Positions 31,442 through 41,000 of a DNA stretch of 64,000 bases are shown piece after piece. Each line of letters opens with the position of its first letter. Within the stretch, counting starts at the first letter, position 1. This DNA comes from VRUE01 sp963807425. Its GTDB lineage: Bacteria; Actinomycetota; Thermoleophilia; Solirubrobacterales; 70-9. Location of the stretch: assembly GCA_963807425.1 (NCBI GenBank), contig CAWEBZ010000006.1, forward strand, positions 124,001 to 188,000. The letters run 5' to 3'. Below the pieces are notes generated by a model, which saw nothing but the letters and a program-made list of their open reading frames with translations, was not told the DNA's origin and searched no databases. The translations under genes and the position numbers were made by a program.

Positions 31442-32209
31442 CTACTTCGGCGGCATCCGCAGGGCGCCGTCGAGGCGGATCGTCTCGCCGTTGAGCATCG
31501 GGTTGGCGACGATCTCGTTGACGATGCGGGCGTACTCCTCGGGGCGGCCGAGGCGGGAGGGGAAGGGGATTCCGGCGCCAAGCGCGTCGCGTGCCTCCTC
31601 GGGGAGAGCGGCGAGCAGGGGCGTGTCGAAGAGGCCGGGGGCAATCGTCACCACACGGACTCCGCGCGAGGCCATGTCGCGGGCAGCGGGCAGCGTCATC
31701 CCGACGATGCCGCCCTTCGAGGCGGAGTAGGCAATCTGACCGATCTGTCCGTCGTAGGCGGCGATCGAAGCGGTGTTGACGCAGACGCCGCGCTCGCCCT
31801 CCTCGTCGGGCTCGTTCTCGCTCATCGACGCCGCCGCAAAGCGGAGGACATTGAAGGTGCCGATCAGGTTGACCTTGATCACGTTGGTGAAGAACTCGAG
31901 GTTGTGGGGCCCGCCCTTGTGGGCAACCCGCTCAGCCCAGCCGATCCCGGCGCAGCAGACGGAGACGCGTAGCCCGCCCTCGACCGACGCGGCCTGCTCG
32001 ACCGCTGCCGACACCGCACCCTCGTCGGTCACGTCGGCCTGGACGAAGCTGGCGCTCGCGCCTAGCTCTGCCGCCAGCGCCTCACCCTTCTCGGCGTTGA
32101 GGTCGGCGATCACCACCTTGGCGCCCGCCTCGACCAGCGCTCGCGAGGTCGCCTCACCGAGCCCCGAGGCCCCGCCTGCAACCAGTGCGCCCGCATCAGC
32201 GACCCTCAT
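31442..32209 (-). CDS. Short-chain dehydrogenase (3-hydroxyacyl-CoA dehydrogenase type-2-like)
   Basis: 255 residues with the SDR cofactor motif VAGGASGLGEATSRAL (TGxxxGxG variant with A for T), VNTASIAAYDGQIGQIAYSASKGGI carrying the catalytic Ser and YxxxK, and the late PGLFDTPLLAALPEE segment. This last segment and the LVAGGASGLG opening match the HSD10-like branch that oxidises 3-hydroxyacyl-CoA or related alcohols with NAD. Aspartate in VIADLNAEK favours NAD. It is convergent with the preceding gene (adjacent stops). Confidence 0.86.
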   Translation of the reverse strand: MRVADAGALVAGGASGLGEATSRALVEAGAKVVIADLNAEKGEALAAELGASASFVQADVTDEGAVSAAVEQAASVEGGLRVSVCCAGIGWAERVAHKGGPHNLEFFTNVIKVNLIGTFNVLRFAAASMSENEPDEEGERGVCVNTASIAAYDGQIGQIAYSASKGGIVGMTLPAARDMASRGVRVVTIAPGLFDTPLLAALPEEARDALGAGIPFPSRLGRPEEYARIVNEIVANPMLNGETIRLDGALRMPPK

Positions 32210-32282
32210 CGGTGCCCAGCCTATCTATCGGTCTTCACAGCCGCCGACGCGACCTCTGTAGGGTTTTCGCATCGCCACCGAG

Positions 32283-33392
32283 GTGACGGCAAGCTCCAAG
32301 GAAGCGATTACGGAACGTCTCGCCGAGGCGCGCCAGCGCACCCTGGAACTGATCCAACCGCTCGACGACGAGCAGCTCAACCGTGTCTACTCGCCGATCC
32401 TCAGCCCGCTGGCCTGGGACCTCGGCCACATCGCCAACTTCGAGGAGCTCTGGCTGGTGCAGACGATCGGCGGCCGCGAGCCGCTGAACGGCGATCTCGG
32501 TCGCTTCTACGATGCGATCGAGAACCCACGCAAGACCCGCGGCGAGCTGCCGATCCTCCGCGACGCCGAGCTGCGCGCCTACCTCGGCGACGTCCGCGAG
32601 CGCACGCTCGAGGTCCTGGACGAGGTCGATCTGAGCCCGGATGCCGAGAACCCCCTGCTCAGGGATGGCTTCGTCTACGAGATGCTGCTCGCCCACGAGT
32701 ATCAGCACAACGAGACGATGCTGCAGCTCTTCCAGATGATCGACGGCTACGAGCCGGTGGCGGACATCGGGCTCGAAGGCGAGCTGGTTCCCCACGGGCC
32801 GGAGATGGTTGCGGTGGACGGCGGCGAGCACCAGATCGGCGCCCCGACCGGCGGCTTCGCCTACGACAACGAGCGGCCTCGCCACGCGGTCGAGCTGGCG
32901 CCGTTCGAGATCGACCGCGCTCCCGTCACCAACGGCGCCTACGCACAGTTCGTCGAAGAGACTGGCACCGAGCCGCCGCTGTACTGGGAACGGGACGGCG
33001 AGCGCGGGTGGATCGACACGGCGATGGGTCGCCGCGATCCGATCCACCCTGATCGCCCCGTCATCCACGTCTCCTGGCATGAGGCCGATGCCTTCGCCCG
33101 CTGGGCCGGCAAGCGACTGCCGACGGAGCAGGAGTGGGAGGCGGCCTTCGTCTCCATGCAGGCGATCGGCCGCGTCTGGGAATGGACGTCCTCGGACTTC
33201 CTTGCCTATCCCGGCTTCGAGGCCTTCCCTTACAAGGAGTACTCGGAGGTCTTCTTCGGCGACGAGTACAAGGTCCTCCGGGGCGGCGCCTGGGCGACCC
33301 ATCGCAGCGTCATGCGGCCCAGCTTCCGCAACTGGGACCTGCCACAACGCCGCCAGATCTTCGCCGGACTCCGCTGCGCGAGGGACCTGTGA
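32283..33392 (+). CDS. egtB: Ergothioneine biosynthesis protein EgtB (non-heme iron sulfoxide synthase)
   Basis: 369 residues. The N-terminal DinB-like iron-binding part has WDLGHIANFEELWL and AHEYQHNETML; its three histidines match the EgtB iron ligands. The C-terminal FGE-sulfatase domain carries VAVDGGEHQIGAPTGGFAYDNERPRH, RLPTEQEWEAAF and VLRGGAWATH. EgtB joins a thiol donor to hercynine using O2. Start is GTG at 32283. The TGA overlaps the EgtD start, forming egtB-egtD. It is shorter than the mycobacterial enzyme (about 430 residues), mostly in linkers. Confidence 0.9.
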   Translation: MTASSKEAITERLAEARQRTLELIQPLDDEQLNRVYSPILSPLAWDLGHIANFEELWLVQTIGGREPLNGDLGRFYDAIENPRKTRGELPILRDAELRAYLGDVRERTLEVLDEVDLSPDAENPLLRDGFVYEMLLAHEYQHNETMLQLFQMIDGYEPVADIGLEGELVPHGPEMVAVDGGEHQIGAPTGGFAYDNERPRHAVELAPFEIDRAPVTNGAYAQFVEETGTEPPLYWERDGERGWIDTAMGRRDPIHPDRPVIHVSWHEADAFARWAGKRLPTEQEWEAAFVSMQAIGRVWEWTSSDFLAYPGFEAFPYKEYSEVFFGDEYKVLRGGAWATHRSVMRPSFRNWDLPQRRQIFAGLRCARDL

Positions 33393-34357
33393 TCGCAATC
33401 GAGGTTCACCTCGCCGCCGATGCCGCGGCAACGATGGCGCGCGACGTTCGCGCCGGCCTCTCCGCCGACCCCAAGGAGCTGGCTCCGAAGTACTTCTACG
33501 ACGAGCGCGGCTCGCAGCTCTTCGAGCAGATCACCGAGCTGGACGAGTACTACCCGACCCGGGCCGAGCGCTCGATCCTCGCCGACCGTTCCGCCGAGAT
33601 CGTCGCCGCCGCCGGCGAGCCGGAGACGCTGGTCGAGCTCGGCTCCGGCTCGGCCTCGAAGACCCGGCACTTGCTCAGCGCGATGCGCGACGCCGGCTGC
33701 CTCGACACCTACGTCCCGGTCGACATCTCCGAGGAGATCACCCACGAGACCGCCGAGTGCCTGATCGACGAGTACCCCGGCCTCGCGATCCGCGGGCTCG
33801 TCTGCGACTTCGAGCACGACCTGGAGCGGATTCCCAACGGGCGCGGCGGGCGGCTGGTCGCCTTCCTTGGCGGCACGATCGGCAACCTCTACCCCTCGGC
33901 CCGGCGTGACTTTCTCTCCCGGCTGGCGGCGCTGCTCGGCCCGGAGGACAGGCTGCTGCTCGGCACCGACCTGGTCAAGGAGACGGCGCGTCTCGAGGCG
34001 GCCTATGACGACGCCAGCGGCGTCACCGCCGAGTTCAATAAGAACGTGCTCGAGGTGCTCAATCGGGAGCTCGGTGCCGACTTCGACCTCGACACCTTCG
34101 AGCACGTCGCCCGCTACGACACTGAGGAGGCGCGGATGGACATCCGCCTGCGCTCCCTAGCCGAGCAGACCGTTCGCCTCGACGGGCTCGGGCTGGAGGT
34201 CGAGTTCGCGCTCGGCGAGGAGATGCGAACCGAGATCTCCGCCAAGTTCACGCGCGAGCGCCTCGAAGCCGTCTACGAGGAGGCGGGCCTCGAGATGAGT
34301 GGCTGGTTCACCGACGAGGCCGGCGATTACGCGCTTTCCCTGGCCGCCGTCGCCTAG
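33389..34357 (+). CDS. egtD: L-histidine N-alpha-methyltransferase EgtD
   Basis: 322 residues. The DUF2260/EgtD signature is strong: KYFYDERGSQLFEQITELDEYYPTRAE near the start, the SAM-binding VELGSGSASKTRHLL, FLGGTIGNLYPSARRDFL, and the C-terminal TEISAKFTRERLEAVYEEAGL. It trimethylates histidine to hercynine, the substrate of EgtB. The GTG start shares bases with the EgtB stop (GTGA). EgtA, EgtC and EgtE are not in this window. Its TAG overlaps the stop of the converging luciferase-like gene within one CTAG. Confidence 0.92.
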   Translation: MIAIEVHLAADAAATMARDVRAGLSADPKELAPKYFYDERGSQLFEQITELDEYYPTRAERSILADRSAEIVAAAGEPETLVELGSGSASKTRHLLSAMRDAGCLDTYVPVDISEEITHETAECLIDEYPGLAIRGLVCDFEHDLERIPNGRGGRLVAFLGGTIGNLYPSARRDFLSRLAALLGPEDRLLLGTDLVKETARLEAAYDDASGVTAEFNKNVLEVLNRELGADFDLDTFEHVARYDTEEARMDIRLRSLAEQTVRLDGLGLEVEFALGEEMRTEISAKFTRERLEAVYEEAGLEMSGWFTDEAGDYALSLAAVA

Positions 34358-35282
34358 GGCGCCAGGGCCTCGATCAGCTCGCCGAGCTTGTCGGGCGTCG
34401 TGATCGGGGTGAGGATCGGCAGGGTGACGCCGCCCTCGACGAAGGCGCCGATCCGCTCCTTCATCTGCTCTGGGGAGCCGAAGATGAACATCTCCTCGAT
34501 CAGGTTCCACGGCGCCGCGGCCGCCGCGGCCTGGCGGTCGCCACCCTCCCAGGCGGCGACCATGGCGTCGATCTCATCGCCGTAGCCGAGCCAGCGGTAG
34601 AAGGCGGCGTAGACCGGGACCGTGATGTAGGAGGAGAACATGAAGCGGGCCAGCGGCTCGACTGCCTCTCGCTCGCCCGGCAGGCAGAAGAAGCGGCAGA
34701 GCAGCTCAAAGTCCTCTTGGGCGCCGTCGAGCTGACCGGCAACCTTGGGCAGGCCGCCGAGCGGCAGGAAGTTGGTGAAGGCCCCGTCGGCGCGTTCGAC
34801 CGCGAGGTCGAGCATCTTCCGCGCAGCGCCGCGAGCACGATCGGCACCCGCTGCGCCGGGGCCGTCTCCAGCTTGAAGCCGCTCGCCGTGCGCTCGCCGT
34901 CGAGGGCGGTGCGGAGGAAGTCGAGCGTCTCGCGCACTTTGCTCAGCGGCCGCTCGAAGGGGATCCCGTTCCAGCCTTCAACGATCCGATCCGACGAGGA
35001 GCCGATCCCGAGCACGAAGCGGTCCCCCGAGGCGCTCGCCAGCGCCGCGGCCTCCTGCGCCAGCAGCGCGGGCCCGCGCTGGAAGACCCCGACGATGCCG
35101 GTCCCCAGCCGCGCCCGCTCGGTCCAGGCCGCGCTCAGCGCCAGCGGCGTGAAGCCGTCCGGCCCGTTCGTCTCACCGCTCCAGAGGTCGGTGTAGCCAG
35201 CCGCCTCCGCCCGCTTGACCAGATCCTCGTGATCGGCCAGGGAAAGCCCCGGCAGCGGCAGTGTCAGTCCCCAGCGAGCCAC
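34354..35282 (-). pseudogene. Luciferase-like F420-type oxidoreductase with a single-base frameshift
   Basis: Two overlapping reading frames together make one complete LLM-class protein of about 309 residues. The 5' frame gives MARWGLTLPLPGLSL through APAQRVPIVLAALRG. The 3' frame continues MLDLAVERADGAFTNFLPLGG through LPILTPITTPDKLGEL. The switch is near 34818-34822, where one G appears to be missing from a GGG run (coding strand CGCGGAAG where CGCGGGAAG restores the frame). Codon use is normal on both sides, so the break is recent or a sequence error. An intact relative is at 25543-26604. Confidence 0.75.
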
Positions 35283-35335
35283 CGGGCGAGCCTACATAGG
35301 GGAAGAGATTCGTGCCCTGAGCGCTTGAACCCAGC

Positions 35336-35556
35336 GTGCGATTCAGTCGCCACGCAAAGAACAGGATGCGTAGGGCCAATCTCGAGCCCAGGGAGATCGA
35401 ATCGATCGTCGCGAGGCCTGAGTTTTCGCGGTGGACTCGGAGGGGAACCCAGTTTCGATCGGTTCCTCTGCCAACTATCGATTCGTTGAGGTTGTGATCG
35501 CGCTTGACGATCCAGGGTTTGTCATTACTGTGATCACAAGGAGAAGTCGGAGATGA
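35336..35556 (+). pseudogene. DUF4258-like toxin gene with a single-base frameshift
   Basis: From the GTG at 35336 the frame gives RFSRHAKNRMRRANLEPREI and RPEFSRW, the typical opening of DUF4258/BrnT-like proteins. One missing G near 35433 throws it off. The next frame continues DSEGNPVSIGSSANYRF and ALDDPGFVITVITRRSRR to a TGA at 35554-35556. That stop overlaps the DUF2283 ATG (ATGA), exactly the coupling expected for a DUF4258-DUF2283 toxin-antitoxin-like pair. No single continuous frame covers the gene, so automated callers would miss it. Confidence 0.68.
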
Positions 35557-35843
35557 GGGCGGACTACGACAGCCAAGCCAATGCGATGTCGATCGATCTC
35601 GTAATTGTGGATCGATGGGACTATGGCGAGAGTGTCACGGATCGAGTCAATGTCGCCATTGCGAATGGACGCCCGGTCAACGTTGAGTTGCTCTATCCGA
35701 CCGCGGGGATCGAGGAGCCCCTAGAGGCCGCCGCGGCGCGCTACGACCTCGATGCCGAGGCATTGATCGCAGCCGCCCAGGCGGCTCTTGCTGCGCCGGA
35801 TCGACCGGTCACGCTCGATGTAGGCGTTCGCGCCGCTGCCTAG
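35553..35843 (+). CDS. DUF2283 family protein (likely antitoxin partner)
   Basis: 96 residues. The first half, MRADYDSQANAMSIDL and later VNVAIANGRPVNVELLYP, matches the short beta-rich DUF2283 family. The second half is an alanine-rich helical extension (LEAAAARYDLDAEALIAAAQ). An AAGGAG ribosome site lies 9 bp before the ATG at 35553. It overlaps the end of the frameshifted DUF4258 gene. In related pairs DUF2283 is thought to neutralise DUF4258; here the toxin seems broken while this gene is intact. Confidence 0.78.
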   Translation: MRADYDSQANAMSIDLVIVDRWDYGESVTDRVNVAIANGRPVNVELLYPTAGIEEPLEAAAARYDLDAEALIAAAQAALAAPDRPVTLDVGVRAAA

Positions 35844-35890
35844 GTAGTCCTTGAAGCGCGCGTTCTCGCGGGCGGATAGCCTGCACGCGA

Positions 35891-36889
35891 ATGGGGGAGA
35901 CCTCACAGGCAAAGCCGGACCGCAATCTGGCGCTTGAGCTGGTGCGCGTCACCGAGGCGGCGGCGCTGGCCGCCGCGCGCTGGGTCGGTCGTGGCGACAA
36001 GATCGCCGCCGACGGAGCCGCGGTCGATGCGATGCGCTTCGTCCTCGACTCGGTCTCGATGGAGGGCGTCGTCGTGATCGGCGAGGGCGAGAAGGACGAA
36101 GCGCCGATGCTCTTCAACGGCGAGCAGATCGGCGACGGCAGCCCACCGGTGGTCGACATCGCCGTCGACCCGCTGGAGGGTACGCGGCTATGCGCGCTCG
36201 GGATGCCGAGTGCCCTCGCCGTGATCGCCCTTGCCGAGCGCGGCACGATGTTCGATCCCGGCCCCTGCGTCTACATGGAAAAGATGGCCGGCGGCGAGGA
36301 GATCGCCGACCTGCTCGACCTCGACCGTCCCCTTCCCGAGACTCTGAAGCTGATCGCAGAGCGCAAGGGCGGCAGCGTCGGCGACGTCACCGTCGTCATG
36401 CTCGACCGGCCCCGCCATGAGGACGCGATGCGCGAGGTGCGCGAGGCCGGCGGCCGCATCCGCCTGATCACCGACGGCGACGTCTCCGCCGCCCTGCTCG
36501 CGGTCAGCGACCGCTCCCCGGTCGATCTGCTCTGGGGCATCGGCGGCACTCCCGAGGGGGTGCTCTCCGCCGCGGCGCTGAAGTCGATGGGGGGAGAGCT
36601 GCTCGGTCGGCTCTGGCCGCGCAACGACGAGGAGCGCAGCGCGGCGGTCGACGCCGGTTACGACCTCGACCGCATCCTCACCGCCAACGACCTCTGCTCC
36701 GGCGACGACGTCTTCTTCTCCGCCACCGGCGTCACCGACGGCGACGTCCTCCAGGGCGTCCGCTACCGCGGCAAAGGTGCCACCACCGAATCTCTCGTGA
36801 TGCGCTCCCGCTCCGGCACCGTCCGGCGCGTCCACGCCCGCCACGATCGCTCCAAGCTGCGAGCGATCACCGGCGAGCGTTACGGCTGA
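35891..36889 (+). CDS. glpX: Fructose-1,6-bisphosphatase class II
   Basis: 332 residues, the usual GlpX length. Conserved blocks are LELVRVTEAAALAAARWVGRGD, VVVIGEGEKDEAPML (metal site), DIAVDPLEGTRLCA (the DPLEGT signature), GDVTVVMLDRPRHE, and IRLITDGDVSAAL followed by WGIGGTPEGVLSAAALK. It removes the 1-phosphate of fructose-1,6-bisphosphate in gluconeogenesis. It is a single gene with no obvious partner. Confidence 0.94.
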   Translation: MGETSQAKPDRNLALELVRVTEAAALAAARWVGRGDKIAADGAAVDAMRFVLDSVSMEGVVVIGEGEKDEAPMLFNGEQIGDGSPPVVDIAVDPLEGTRLCALGMPSALAVIALAERGTMFDPGPCVYMEKMAGGEEIADLLDLDRPLPETLKLIAERKGGSVGDVTVVMLDRPRHEDAMREVREAGGRIRLITDGDVSAALLAVSDRSPVDLLWGIGGTPEGVLSAAALKSMGGELLGRLWPRNDEERSAAVDAGYDLDRILTANDLCSGDDVFFSATGVTDGDVLQGVRYRGKGATTESLVMRSRSGTVRRVHARHDRSKLRAITGERYG

Positions 36890-36920
36890 GCTCAGTTCCG
36901 CTGCGGCTACCGTTGTAAGG

Positions 36921-37814
36921 GTGATCGCGGTTGCCGGCGCAACCGGCTACATCGGCGGCTTGCTCTGCGCACGGCTGTGCGAGGAGGGTCGTGGGGTGCG
37001 GGCGCTGGCGCGAACGCCGGAGCGGGCTGGGCGCCTGGTCGGGCTCGGCTGCGAGGTCTGTCAGGCGGACGTGCTTGATCGCGCTTCCTTCGACCCAGCG
37101 CTGGAGGGGGTCGACGTCGCCTACTACCTCGTCCACTCGATGGGTCGCGGTGCCGACGGGGACTTCGCCAAACGAGATCGGCAAGGAGCCGAGAATTTCG
37201 CAGCGGCTGCAGCCGCTGCGAACGTTAGAAGGATCGTCTACCTAGGCGGACTGGGGGAGGGGTCCGAGCATCTCGACAGCCGCCATGCCGCCGCCCAAAC
37301 CCTCCAGGCGGGCGATGTCCCCGTCACCTACTTCCGCGCCGCCGCCGTGATCGGCGCCGGCAGCGAGTCGTTCCGGACCGTCCTCTACCTGGTGCGCCGC
37401 CTGCCGGTCATGGTCACGCCGAAGTGGGTGACCACCCGCACCCAGCCGATCGCCGTGGAAGACATCCTCGTCTACCTGGCAGCGGCCTCCGATCTTGACG
37501 CTCCGCTCGACCGCGAGATCCAGCTCGGCGGGCCCGACGTGACCACCTACGGTGGGATGATCGACGGGCTGGCAAGGGCGATGAACCGCCGTCCGCCGCT
37601 TCGAATCGTCGTCCCCGTTCTCACCCCATACCTCTCGTCTCTCTGGATCGGGCTCGTGACTCCGGTCGACGCCGCTGTAGCCCGTCCGCTGATCGAGGGT
37701 CTGGCGACCGAGACGACCGTTTCCGACCCGTCCGGCATGGCCCTCTTCGGCATCGAGCCGACCCCGCTCGCAACTGCCTTCCGCGCGGCCCTCACCGAGC
37801 CGCCATCTACCTAG
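36921..37814 (+). CDS. NAD(P)-binding Rossmann-fold protein (NmrA/epimerase-like)
   Basis: 297 residues from a GTG at 36921. The opening IAVAGATGYIGGLLCARLCEEG is the extended-SDR cofactor loop, and VDVAYYLVHSMGRGADGDF plus IVYLGGLGEGSEHLDSRHA match the atypical group often annotated as DUF2867-type or NAD-dependent epimerase. The normal YxxxK is missing. The 3' portion is copied, in decayed form, at 46149-46309, and a 29-nt internal piece recurs at 55633-55661, so this gene marks the edge of duplicated DNA. Confidence 0.82.
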   Translation: MIAVAGATGYIGGLLCARLCEEGRGVRALARTPERAGRLVGLGCEVCQADVLDRASFDPALEGVDVAYYLVHSMGRGADGDFAKRDRQGAENFAAAAAAANVRRIVYLGGLGEGSEHLDSRHAAAQTLQAGDVPVTYFRAAAVIGAGSESFRTVLYLVRRLPVMVTPKWVTTRTQPIAVEDILVYLAAASDLDAPLDREIQLGGPDVTTYGGMIDGLARAMNRRPPLRIVVPVLTPYLSSLWIGLVTPVDAAVARPLIEGLATETTVSDPSGMALFGIEPTPLATAFRAALTEPPST

Positions 37815-37858
37815 TCGCTGCCCTGAAAGATGGAATGCGCGTTCCCGGGTCTCCATAA

Positions 37859-37876
37859 ACGGCTTTAAAGAGCCGT
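37859..37876. promoter_or_regulatory. Dyad upstream of cassette 1 promoter
   Basis: ACGGCT and AGCCGT pair around TTAAAG, 25 bp before the -35 box. The same site before cassette 2 (46356-46373) reads ATGGCT/AGCCAT. The two differences compensate, so the dyad is conserved. It could be a regulator site or the end of the preceding transcript. Confidence 0.45.
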
Positions 37877-37901
37877 GAATGCGGAGCTTTCCAAGATCTC
37901 C

Positions 37902-37930
37902 TTGTATTTACAAACGTATCTGTTTACCCT
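37902..37930 (+). promoter_or_regulatory. Promoter of envelope cassette 1
   Basis: TTGTAT and TACCCT are separated by 17 bp in an AT-rich island. The homologous site in cassette 2 reads TTGACA-18-TACGCT. The predicted start is about 135 nt before the GTG of the NHL protein, leaving a long leader. Confidence 0.45.
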
Positions 37931-37954
37931 GCATTCCCTATCTAAGACGAGAGC

Positions 37955-37981
37955 GTTCGGATAACGAACCAACTTGTTCGC
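37955..37981 (+). promoter_or_regulatory. Conserved leader box, copy 1
   Basis: The pattern GTTCG-N6-GAACCAA-N3-GTTCGC is identical in both envelope cassettes and recurs before a TetR gene at 54852. GTTCG/CGAAC forms an inverted repeat. It lies just downstream of the predicted transcription start, a position suited to a repressor or an RNA structure. Confidence 0.5.
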
Positions 37982-38075
37982 AATAGGGCGTCAGGGACGC
38001 ACAGCAGGGAACCGAGCCAACGGGGCCGCCAAGGGAAGCGGCCGGCCGATGGGCTCACGAACAAGGGAGAGTTAC

Positions 38076-41000
38076 GTGAGAAGCATCGCGAAGATCCGGT
38101 TCGCAGTTGCGACGCTGTTCGGCTTCCTCGCGGTCGCCGCCTTTGCCTTTGCCTCTCCGGTCTTTGATCACGACTTCGGCAGTTTTTCGAACCCCCGTAA
38201 TGTCGCCGTCGATTCGTCGAGTGGCGAGGTCTATGTTCTCGACACCGGCTCGAACGCGATTCAAAAGTTCGACGCTGACGGCAATCCGGCCGAATTCTCT
38301 GCCCTTGGCAGCAATGTTCTCGATGGCGCTGGGGCCGGCGAGGCCGACCAGACCCCGCAGGATGGCTTCGCCTTCACCGACGCCGCACAACTGGCGATCG
38401 ACGAATCAGGCGGTGTCAACGACGGCACGATCTACGTCACCAGTGTTGACCTCGCGGTGCTTGATATCTTCAGCCAGAGCGGGACCTATCTTGGGCATTT
38501 GACCGGATCGGATGTTCCAGGCCACTCGATATTCACGCCTTGTGGGGTAGCCGTCGACCCGGCAGGCGCCGTCTATGTGGCCAATCGCAATCCAACCGCG
38601 ATCCACAGGTTCGAGCCTACGGGCGGGCTTGTCGCCGACAGCGATTGGGATTCGAGGCTGATCCCGTTCGCAAGTCTGGGCACGGTCTGCAGCCTTGGTG
38701 TCGATGCCGGCGATCGCCTCTACACGTCCTCCGCTCCAAGCGGCCCGCTCACCCGCTATGACCCCTCGCAGTTCTCCAGTGATCCCCAGGGCGAGCCCCA
38801 AGAAGGCACTGAGATAGACCCACTCGCTACGGCCTTCACGATCGACAGAGCGAGCGGCGACGTCTATGCCGACCGCGCCAATGCGATCGCTCAGTACAAC
38901 GAATCGGGCCTTTTGCTCGGCACCTTCGCCGAATCGGACCTCTTCGACTCCCACGGCGTTGCTGTCAACTCCTCGACCGGCGATCTCTACGCAACCGACT
39001 CGCTGTTCGCTACGGCAAAGCTTTTCAGTGCACCGGCCCCCGCGCCGCCGACCATTGCCCATCAGCGCACCGATCAGGTCCACTCCACCTCGGCCAAGCT
39101 GCTGGCCGACATCGGGCCCGAAGGCCACGCCACTACTTACCACGCCGAGTACGGTACCGTCGGGCCCTGCTCGGTTCCGGCCAGCGCCTGCAACCCCGCC
39201 CCCGAGCAGAGTGCCGGGCTCGGCTTCGCCGCAGTCACCGCGTTTGCGCAGGTGAACGGTCTCAGTCCTGACACCACCTACCACTACCGCCTTATCGCTG
39301 AGAACGCCCACGGTGTTGTCGCTGGCCCTGACTACACCTTCCGCACCTATCCGCTGACCGCTGGCTTTCAGCTCCCCGAAGGCCGCGGCTATGAGCGGAT
39401 CTCTCCCGCCGATACCAACGGCTACCCGGTGGCCCCCCTGGGGGTTCGAAGCACCTCTCCTTCGGGCGACCGCGTGGTCTTTCAAGCGAGCAAGGGCTCG
39501 GTGCCAGGGACCGCGGCCGGCGTTGTCGGCGACCCGCTGCTCGCAACCCGCGGGCCCAGCGGCTGGTCGTCGGAGTCGCTGATTCCCAATACCCCGGTCT
39601 CATCCGCTCTCTTCGGCGATGTTCCCTATGTCCGCGCCATATCCGGGGACCTCAGTGAGCACCTGGTTGAGACGCAGTCCATGCTCACTGCCGACGCCCC
39701 CGTCATCGAACCGCCACCGGCCTTTGAAACTCACGAAAAGAACCTCTACCTGCGTGACTCGAGTGGCGTCTACCACGTCCTCAACCCTCTTTATCCCGTT
39801 TCCACCGGCGCCACCTCCGCTTATGCCGCCTCCACGCCCGACCTCGGTCACATCGTCTTCTCGTCGTACCGTCCCCAGCTCGACGATCCCGAAATCGCCG
39901 ACTTCGAGTCACATCTTTATGAGTGGTACGACGGAGATCTGCGCCTTGTCTCCGTGCGCCCCGATGGCACGCCGCAGCCAAAAACATTGGTGGGGGGCTC
40001 GACCAATAACCTCGGGCTCCAACACCCGATATCAGAAGATGGCACTCGAATCTATTTTCACCTTCGTGGGGAAGGTGACGATGATTATGGGTCGATCTAC
40101 GTTCGTGAGAACGGCAGCTCGACCACCCATGTAAACGCCTCACAGCGCACGGTGCCCGATCCGAACGGACCTTTGCCGGCACTCTTCCTCGCCGCTGAGG
40201 CCGCTCAGGGAGGCAAAGCGCTCTTTTCCAGTTGCGAGCAGCTGACCGATGACTCGACCGCGAGCTCGGATCTTGCCGATCCGACGGGTGGTACGTGTCA
40301 ACTCAGCTCAGTGGGCACCAAACCGGGGGCCGACAAGAGCGACCTCTACCTCTACGACGCGGACACCGGGACGTTGAGCGACCTGACAACGGCCGATTCA
40401 AGCGGTGGAGACTTCATGGGATTCATCGGCGCCTCCGACGACCTGGGCCGCATCTACTTCGCCGCTCGCGGCGTTCTCGCACAGGGTGCGGCGCCTGCTC
40501 AAGTCAACATCTACGTCTGGGATCACGGCACGATGCGTTTTGTCGGAGCGCCCCTGGCGGAAAGCATCAATCCTGCAGAAACAGGTCTCAACCCAGTGCA
40601 GGATGACTTTAACTGGAATGTCAATGGGTACGCGTACGCCCGCGCCGCTCGAGTCAGCGCCAACGGTCGCTACCTCCTCTTCACCTCGCGTGCTGACCTC
40701 ACGGCCTACGACAACTCGGGTCCCAAGTGCTTTCTCGACGGTAGTTCCGAAAGCATCGGTCGCCAGTGCTCCGAGGTTTACCGCTACGACGTGAACACAG
40801 ATCAGCTCGCCTGCCTTTCCTGTCCCCTCAGTGGCATTCGTTCCTCCGGCGACAGCCAACTGCTCTCTGAAACGGATGCGTTCAACGGTGGCCTCTACAG
40901 CGCACCACCCATCAACCAGCTGGATGACGGTACCGCCTACTTCGAGACGCCAAACAGACTGGTTGCGGAGGACACCAACGCCGAGTACGACGTTTACCAG

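Noticed and set aside
35229..35489. Plus-strand 86-residue open frame before DUF2283
   Set aside because: It overlaps the DUF4258-like reading in a different phase and matches no family; the two-frame reconstruction explains the region better.
35530..35539. TGTGATCACA as a CRP-type site
   Set aside because: The half-sites lack the 6-bp spacer of a CRP box, and the sequence lies inside the coding end of the DUF4258-like gene.
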